Notes under the pieces: generated by a model | Databases searched by the model: none | The model's input: only the letters and a program-made list of their open reading frames with translations | Told to the model about the DNA's origin: nothing | NCBI RefSeq assembly: GCF_050624435.1 | Contig: NC_134535.1 | Location: forward strand, 130,376,731 to 130,440,730 | Length of the DNA stretch: 64,000 bases | Direction: 5' to 3' | From: Tenrec ecaudatus | Lineage: Eukaryota; Chordata; Mammalia; Afrosoricida; Tenrecidae | Shown here: positions 57,808 to 64,000 of the stretch, piece by piece | Layout of the letters: each line of letters opens with the position of its first letter | Position numbering within the stretch: the first letter of the stretch is position 1 | Position numbers and translations under genes: made by a program

Positions 57808-58012
57808 AGGTCCCTGTGTGGTGCCGGTGCTTCCGCACCGGGCTGCTAGTGAAAAGGTCAGCAGATCGAGCCCCCCAGGGGAAGAACGCTTTTCTGCACC
57901 CAAAAAGAGTTCGTCATGGAGCTCCACAGGGTCAGTTAGTTCTCTCAGTCCTGCGGGGCCGCTGTGAGTCAGAACCGACTTGATGGCAGTGAGTTTGGTT
58001 TGGGTTGGTGGT
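57808..58012 (+). mobile_element. AfroSINE in CRACR2A intron
   Basis: It shows cgggctgctagtgaaaaggt, cagcagatcgagcccccc, ggccgctgtgagtcagaacc and gacttgatggcagtgagttt. Confidence 0.85.
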
Positions 58013-58829
58013 GACCACAAAGTGGGTGGTTGGATGCCGCCCAGTGGTAGGTAGCAGATCACCTGTTCCCCGAATGGCAGAGAGCAGTTCTGCTGTGTCA
58101 CTCCTGGGCCTTAGAAGTCACAAATCAACAAATCCTGGGCCTTGTCAGTCTCAAACAAGCCCAGCAGCAAAAACAAAACAGTTTCTGGCTGCAAGTCCCT
58201 CAAGCTGTGGCGGTGGAGGTGTTACCGCGCCAGGAAATCTGTGAAGGGAGTAACTCAACCGCAGGCCACAGGCAACATGTGGGCCTGGGACGGTGACAGC
58301 GGGAAGTAAATCCTAGGCATGGCTGGCATCACCTACTCGCCTGTGTTGCCCATTTCTTGGGCACAAGAGAGTGGAAAACGTTGAAGAAGCCCTCGCTTCG
58401 TCTGGAGTTTTGGGGGAGTATTGCGTGCCTGGGTTGCTGGGGGCTTCGTGGCTTTGTGTAAGCTCTCTGTTCATAGAGAACAGGAGAGCTGAGTTAGGGG
58501 ATGGCGCATCCCACCTCTGCTTCTACCTGGAGCCAGAGGCAGGGGAGTGAGGGGGTGATGAGGGAGGCCAAGGAGCAGGGCTGTGACCTGTCGCTTGCTC
58601 TCTGGCCCCCGCCAGAGCGATGGTGCTTTCCTCCTGCTCCTTGAGGTCACCAACTGATTGATGGACTCGGGCAGAGAGCCAGGGGCCTGCAAGTGGCTCA
58701 GCTCACCCTTGTCTCAATCCTTGGTCCCCCCAAATTTCTGTCACCAGGACCCACTCCCAGAGCCCCACGCCACATGAGAAGCCAGAGTCAATGTGCTTTG
58801 AGGGAACCTTTGACAACTGTCGCTGCTCA

Positions 58830-58965
58830 CGGCCACCCCCGAGGGAGAAAGAGGAGGCTCTCTATTCCCGTCAAGAGGGACGGTCTCAGAACCACACAGG
58901 GTGGTTCTACCCTGTCCTCTAGGCTGCTATGGGTCAGGAAGCGATGCCGTGGCAGTGAGTTTGGT
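58830..58965 (+). mobile_element. AfroSINE 3' half in CRACR2A intron
   Basis: It shows ccgagggagaaagaggaggc, gtggttctaccctgtcctct and gccgtggcagtgagtttggt. Confidence 0.82.
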
Positions 58966-58984
58966 TTGCTGGGAAGCCGAGGAA

Positions 58985-59115
58985 GGAGGTCTCTTGGGTG
59001 GCACAGACAATCCGATGGTTGCGGTTTGCACCCACCCAGAAGCTGCTCAGAATACAGGCCTGAGGTAGACTTCTGAAAGGTCATGGCTTTGCACAGTCCA
59101 CCCCTGGGATGCAGC
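58985..59115 (+). mobile_element. Second-type SINE in CRACR2A intron
   Basis: ggtctcttgggtggcacaga, atggttgcggtttgcaccca and ttctgaaaggtcatggcttt resemble the second afrotherian SINE type. Confidence 0.55.
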
Positions 59116-60743
59116 GGGTCCCCCTGCATTGGGATGGAGCCTGTGGCCACTCATAGAATGAGGGTGGGGTGGGAGGAAGGATGCATGGAAGCATGAAGGC
59201 CTGGAATCTAGGTGGGAAGGAACGAGAGTCTTACCCTCCCTCAGGACGATGCCTTGTCTTCCTCATGAAGCTAAGCATCACCTTGCCCACACAGTGGACC
59301 GCCTCCTCAGCCCATATTCTCTCTCTGGGGTGTCTGAGACACCTGGCTGATGGGTTGTTGCTAAGCCAGAGATTCTGCTGTACGCTAAGCAGATGCACCT
59401 CTAGAATGTTTGCACACGCTTGGACTCTTCTTCTCATTTTTAAAAACCCATTCCTGTTTCATTTCATTCTTCCAATGGCTTCCTTGTCATCCTAACGCCC
59501 CCCTTTGTGACGCACCATTGTCTCCCTTATCCACACAGCCCAGCTCCCAGAAGGTCGCCACAGGACCATGTCACGTGTTCTCCTAAGTTGCCTTATGGGC
59601 CTTCACCCCTGTCAGCTCATTTTTATGTTCACATGGGTACGCACCTGCCTTCCCACAAAGCCCTGCGTTTATGGCCCTCCGCTGTCAGTCCCCTTCCCAC
59701 CAGCAATTCTGTGCAGGGCCTTCCCTTGCCCCTCGGGCAACTGGGAGAAAGGAGGCATGCCATCTGGGATGCAATGAGCTCCCCTGGGAAGTCCTCACTG
59801 GGAGGTTTGGATTTGGAGGGGACGAGAGGACACTGGCTCCAAGTTTGCAAGCCAGCCTTGTCCAGGGACCACTACACCTGTGGTGGAGGCCAGAAGGAGC
59901 GGACACAGCATGGCGACTGTGCTGCTCACCCCAGTGACTGGCTGGCTGCCCTTCCCTCCTCACTGGCTCCTTGTCAGCCCAGGGTGCATGTGCAGTGTTT
60001 GTTTATGATCAGTATCCAGCCCACCTTTAAAGCCCAGGTAGGGTTTGATCCCCGGAGAGGGCTGACACCTGAAGTGGGAGAAGGCAGCTGGCATCTCAGC
60101 AAAACAAAAAACCCAGCCCCATTGCCAAAGCGTCGGTTCCGTCCTTTCCTGTGCCTCTAGGACAAAGCTGTGGTCTTTACAGAAATACATCGCCCCCGAC
60201 TTTCGCTCTGGAGAAAAGTTCCGTTGGAACTGCTGACTTTTCCATTAGCAGCAACATGTTTATCTACACAGGGTGTGCCTTTTCAGACACAGAGATTACT
60301 GTTTGCAAGCCATATGGGGGCCGGGGGGCACACAGTAAAGTCTTTGGCATGGGGGCAGGTAATGTAGCCTCATGCTTTATCCGTAAAATGGTGCTGATAA
60401 GGCCAACCTCAAAGACTGCCATGAGAATTAAATGCAAATAAATATACATCCATATAGAATAGGTATAAGCCATACACATTATAGATATATTGATATGTCT
60501 ATGTGCACACACATACACACTGTGAGTTGCTTTGCACATGGGTTGGCACCCATGAAGTAGTAGAGGTTCTCATCTTCCAAGGAGAAAGAGGTACATCAGT
60601 CAGAAGGCATGACCTTGCTCCTGGCTTTTGATAGGCATGGACCCAGCTGTAGGCGTTCACTGGGCAGAAGGCGCTGGGGTTCAGAACAGGACAGCCGTCC
60701 ACGATCATCAGGGTGTTCACGGTGCTGTTTGGGTTGCTTTCAG

Positions 60744-60855
60744 AGGCTCCATAAGGAGCTGCCCCTCAGCCTGGAGGATCTGGAGGATGTGTTTGACGCC
60801 TTGGATGCTGATGGCAATGGCTTTCTGACCCCAGCGGAGTTTACTTCTGGATTTA
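60744..60855 (+). CDS. CRACR2A: CRACR2A, second coding exon (residues 73-109 plus one base)
   Basis: The exon follows a pyrimidine-rich acceptor (gggttgctttcag) and starts in phase 0 with [17 protein letters not shown]. It carries the second EF-hand, whose loop spans residues 93-104 ([12 protein letters not shown]). This loop is canonical, with D-D-N at positions 1, 3 and 5, G at 6 and E at 12, so it should bind Ca2+. The exon is 112 bases long and ends one base into a codon at GGA TTT A|GTAAGT (60855/60856). The EF-hand pair is split by a 4.2-kb intron between 56546 and 60744, consistent with the known exon layout of the family. An apparent short ORF starting at 60609 is only readthrough from the intron. 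Confidence is high because residues agree almost completely with mammalian CRACR2A. Confidence 0.94.
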
Positions 60856-60944
60856 GTAAGTGCTGATGGAGGCTGGGGGGTTCCTGAATGCTGGGTCTGC
60901 ACAAAGCTGCGCAAGGTATCTCCCTGCTCTTTCCTGATCTGGGG

Positions 60945-61155
60945 TAAGGTGACCAGATTTTAACATTGGTAAAGCGGGACACCAGTGGGACACCATTGAT
61001 AAAACTCATACCCTGGCGAAAGAGCCACATGGCACCTGAAAACCGTATGCCCTAGCTTGTGGTGTATTCTTTTCAAAAGTCGGGACTTTTAAAAAATGCT
61101 GCGGGATGCGAAAAATTGTTAAAATTCAGGACTGTCCCTTCTAGGGTCCTATGTA
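60945..61155. mobile_element. Probable old interspersed repeat in CRACR2A intron
   Basis: aaggtgaccagattttaaca on the left and attcaggactgtcccttcta on the right, with a cgggacaccagtgggacacc core, look like a repeat. The family is unknown to me. Confidence 0.4.
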
Positions 61156-62096
61156 GGATGAACTTTGAGAGATCCAGAGCCAAAGTTTGCAAGCTGTGAA
61201 TTCCTGGGGTCCCTGCCAAGGGCAGCTCATCGGCTTACCCCACATCTCTGTTAGTGCCCACGCCCTGCAGTTCCCAGGTCCTCCTTCCCAAGAAGGGATG
61301 AGGGATTGAAGGGAGCCCTGGTGGGAAGACCTGGAGGAGCTGAGAGGCCTCTGCTTTTCAGCCTTGAAAGCAGTAGATGACAAAGCGGAGAGACTAGTGG
61401 CATGGGTCATTCCAACCCGCATCTGCAGGAGGGACCAGCCATCAGAGGAACATTGAGAGGATCTGAGTGGATGAGTCCTTCTGAAGGCAATCAGCAGGCA
61501 GAACTGATCTGTGAGGAAGATAAAGGCATCAGGTCTACCTTCAGATCAGACACCGGCCGGGCATTGATCAGAGGAGATTGTGATCACATAGATCCACAGG
61601 CAAATGTCACTAGGCTGGCTAGGCAGCTTGAAGGTATTGGACCCCTTCCCCGACTTTCAGAAACTTATCCTCCTCAACTGAGAACGATCAGGAGACAGCA
61701 CAACCCTGACATGCAAGTAGGGAACAAGTGTCGTCCAAACTGTGGAGTTCCCTGACGTGGAAATGGCAGCCCCGTGATGGTGGTGGCGGTGGCTGGCATG
61801 ATCATTGCGGTCAGGCTGGTGGAGGGTAGTGAATGGAAAGGTCTTGCTGGTTAGGGGCGGTATCACAGAAGGTGGGTTCAGAGGCAGCCTCTCAGGGGTG
61901 CTGTCATAGCGGTCACAGCTCCCAGGCCCCAGCCTCTCCCAGTGTGCTCCTGGAAGTGGGAAAGACAGAGCTCGACTCGAAATCCAAAACATGGTGTCCA
62001 ACGATCTCGGGCTATCGGGCTTTGCCTTTTGACTTCTCCTGGAGGATCGCACCTGAAGGATGCCTGGCGACTGAGACAACCAAGCTCTTCCCGGGC

Positions 62097-62115
62097 GGGG
62101 GGGGGGGGGGGGGGG
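62097..62115. repeat. G homopolymer of about 19
   Basis: An uninterrupted run of G lies about 38 bases upstream of the CRACR2A third coding exon acceptor. The exact length may be a sequencing artefact. Confidence 0.85.
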
Positions 62116-62153
62116 TCCTGCCTCACTCAGCCCCCTGTGCCGTGCCTCCCTAG

Positions 62154-62334
62154 GTCACTTCTTCTACAGCCAGAGCCATCCGAGTCAGACGGAGGCCGGT
62201 GACCCAGCGGCCGAGCTCCAGGAAGGGAAGGTGTATCAGTCCAGAGGGGAGGAGCAGGGTGGCACTGAGGAGGACGAGGAGGCCCAGTTCCAGCTGCTGA
62301 TGGACAGACTGGGAGCCCAGAAGATTTTGGAAGA
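62154..62334 (+). CDS. CRACR2A: CRACR2A, third coding exon (residues 110-169, incomplete gene)
   Basis: After the acceptor ctccctag the exon begins GT, completing the Ser110 codon left by the previous exon. It then reads [16 protein letters not shown] and an acidic linker, followed by [20 protein letters not shown], a segment diagnostic for CRACR2A that lies just before the coiled coil. It ends GAA GA|GTAAGT at 62334/62335, leaving two bases of the next codon. All 60 codons are open. The next exon, which should begin with the start of the coiled-coil region, is not visible before 64000, so the gene runs off the window. Just upstream of the acceptor, at about 62097-62115, is an uninterrupted run of about 19 G, an unusual neighbour for a 3' splice site. 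No other exon could be placed in 62335-64000. Confidence 0.92.
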
Positions 62335-63179
62335 GTAAGTTGGGACAGTGGTTTGGGGGAATGGCATCTCAGTGGGACCTTTCTGGCTGCACAACTCCGC
62401 CGACAGACCATTCTTAAGCACTTGGGACTTGTCTGAGACTCAGTCCTGCCAGCTCAGCAGCCTGCCCCCTCCCCCTCCCCACGTTTGTAGGGTGTCTTGC
62501 TGTTCGCAAGGACTGCCTGTGGTCTGTGGTCGAGGGGTTCTGTCTCTGACTGGCCCATGAGAAATGCTCGTATCTGACTGCCCCACCCTTGGCTCCTCTC
62601 CCTCTCTGTGGTGCATCTGCTTTAACACCCGTGGCACTGCACTGCTCCCCAAGGAGTGCTCACACTTCCGGGGTCTGTGCCACACTCTAAGGGGTCCTCA
62701 GGGGGCTTTGCCACTCAACACCGCCATCTCCACCACATCTTTGCATCCCTTGGACCCAACTGTGCTCCTCTGGGGCTGCAGAGCCTCCCTGCCGCCCTCA
62801 CCCATGGGCATGCCCCAGCAAGGACATCTACTGGGGAAGTGCTTATACCTATCTCCCTGAGCCCAACCCAACCCAACCTGCTTGGGAAGCTGAGGTGGGA
62901 AATGCACCCGGTTTTCCTAGCCCACCCCTCGGATGACCAGTAGCTCAGATGGATTTTTTTTAAGGTGGTCGTGTGAATGTCCCAGCCTTCAACCTAACTG
63001 TACTTACCCTGAAGTATGCCCCCTAAGTTCTTTGGAATATGGGTCCCAGGCCTGAAATAAATGTGAAAGGACTTTAAGGGTGATGTGGTAACTAATGGAA
63101 ACCGGACAACGGGCGTGAAAAGCATACGACACCTTCTGTTCTCTCTTCCCCTTGCCTTTTTCATGTTCATTGTTGGGTC
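62335..63179 (+). other. CRACR2A: CRACR2A intron after coding exon 3 (start)
   Basis: It begins with donor GTAAGT at 62335. No further exon was found, and three SINEs in a row occupy 63180-63700. Confidence 0.75.
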
Positions 63180-63342
63180 TCCGGCCACGGCGGTGTAACG
63201 GGTTACATGCTGGGCCACTAGCTGCAAGGTCAGCAGTTTGAACCCCCGGATGCTCTGAGGGAGGAGGGGCACGGCCACTCTGTCTTCCATGGTCGCTGTG
63301 AATCCAAATTGACCAGAAGGCAGGAGTTTGGGGGTTTTGAGG
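63180..63342 (+). mobile_element. AfroSINE (first of three in a row)
   Basis: It shows gctgggccactagctgcaag, gtcagcagtttgaacccccg and tggtcgctgtgaatccaaat. Confidence 0.8.
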
Positions 63343-63347
63343 TCTTG

Positions 63348-63538
63348 GGTAAGGAACCCGCTGGCACAGTAGTTCAGGGCTTGACTGCTAAGCTAAGCCG
63401 TGGTTCCACTCACTTGGTGAAAAGACCAGGGGATCCATTCTCATGCAACTTACAATCTAGGCCACTCTATGTGACAATCCTACTGCCACATTGGCTCACG
63501 AAGAGTTAGGGTAGACTTGACAGCCCACGACAACAGAA
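63348..63538 (+). mobile_element. Second-type SINE (second of three)
   Basis: It shows aaggaacccgctggcacagt, gcttgactgctaagctaagc, cgtggttccactcacttggt and agcccacgacaacag. Confidence 0.65.
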
Positions 63539-63547
63539 CTAGGTCTT

Positions 63548-63700
63548 GGATGGAGTCCCTGGGTGGGACCAACATTGAAGGCGTCTGGCTGCTGACTGCA
63601 GTCCCCACAGAGGCACCTCAAGAGAACAGGGTGGTGATCTACTTCTGAAAAGGCACGAGCAGTCACCGAAAACCACGTGAACTTGGGCACACACCGGGTC
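63548..63700 (+). mobile_element. Second-type SINE (third of three)
   Basis: It shows ggagtccctgggtgggacca, ttgaaggcgtctggctgctg and gtggtgatctacttctgaaa, in the same order as 58985 and 30600. Confidence 0.6.
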
Positions 63701-64000
63701 GGTACAAGGTAGGGCTGGCTGGACAGCGGATCATTTCAGTTAGGTCTTGGGCTATGTGTGTGCTCACGTGGGGTGGGATGGCCTTCTGATGGGAGCTGAG
63801 GCGGAGAAGAGACTGTCGTGGGCAGTGGTTGGAAAGGAAGCAACCTCAGAAGAGACCACACAAAGTGGCTGCAGCTCTGGATTTTTAGCGGGTGGTTTGG
63901 TCGACCGTGACAGCACTAAGAATGGCTAGCGACATCTGCACCAGGGACAGAGACCTAGAGGAGAGCCCTCTGCGCAGCACCGGGCGGGCAATACGTGTGT

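Larger units (their letters stand above)
56547..60743 (+). other. CRACR2A: CRACR2A intron between coding exons 1 and 2
   Basis: The intron has GTAAGT...TTTCAG borders. It holds an AfroSINE about 60 bases after the donor, a minus-strand LINE-1 3' end (56818-57370), three further AfroSINE-type copies (57808-58012, 58830-58965, 58985-59115) and otherwise unassigned sequence at 57371-57807, 58013-58829 and 59116-60743. The last stretch includes pyrimidine-rich DNA and short CA/TA runs near 60430-60520. No further exon was recognised in it. Confidence 0.85.
60856..62153 (+). other. CRACR2A: CRACR2A intron between coding exons 2 and 3
   Basis: The intron has GTAAGT...CCTAG borders. It contains a probable old interspersed repeat near 60945-61155, unassigned sequence, and a G homopolymer close to the acceptor. 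No SINE insertion was seen. Confidence 0.85.

Noticed and set aside
5925-63700. tRNA genes suggested by box A/B-like motifs
   Set aside because: These motifs sit in AfroSINE heads; none folds as an intact tRNA by eye and each continues into the SINE body.

Overview
This is a window of mammalian nuclear DNA, very probably from an afrotherian and most likely a tenrec. The evidence is about forty full or partial copies of one tRNA-derived SINE. Its head reads like 'agccctggtggc.cagtggtta', its middle has a B-box-like 'ggttcgaaacc', and its tail reads like 'gtcgctatgagtcgg..tcgactcgatggcagtgagtttggtt', which is the AfroSINE signature. Pieces of a BovB/RTE-type LINE, whose 3' tail '(aac)n' is shared with these SINEs, support this. 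So does a short non-autonomous hAT transposon of the OposCharlie1 kind. Codon-rich genes are scarce, and nothing bacterial or viral dominates.

One protein-coding gene is recognisable. The first three coding exons of CRACR2A (EFCAB4B), the Ca2+-sensing regulator of CRAC channels, lie on the + strand at 56331-56546, 60744-60855 and 62154-62334. The exons join in frame, have good splice sites and encode the N-terminal 169 residues with two EF-hands. The rest of the gene (coiled coil and, in the long form, the Rab GTPase domain) must lie beyond position 64000. Everything upstream of about 56.3 kb appears intergenic, or is 5' intron if an untranslated first exon lies further upstream. I found no convincing second gene.

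The dominant structure is a 6.8-kb minisatellite at about 10338-17111, made of some 282 copies of a 24-base G-rich unit. Because 24 is a multiple of three and five of the six frames of the unit lack a stop codon, it generates very long open frames on both strands, the largest 1504 codons. In-array frameshifts and nonsense changes argue against a conserved protein. The array has higher-order structure: rare marker variants recur at exact multiples of 24 bases, and blocks of 84, 105 and 192 units separate duplicated segments.

The rest is a mosaic. 1-10 kb holds MIRs, AfroSINEs, an RTE fragment and an AT-rich foldback. 17-49 kb holds AfroSINEs, an unnamed medium-length repeat family in three copies, a hAT element with target-site duplication, simple repeats and a longer RTE piece. 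49.6-53.5 kb is an old minus-strand LINE-1 with RTE and SINE pieces nested inside it. 53.5-64 kb is the CRACR2A 5' region, with SINEs and LINE-1 3' ends in its introns. Repeat family names come from recognition by eye, so boundaries are approximate (usually within 10-30 bases).
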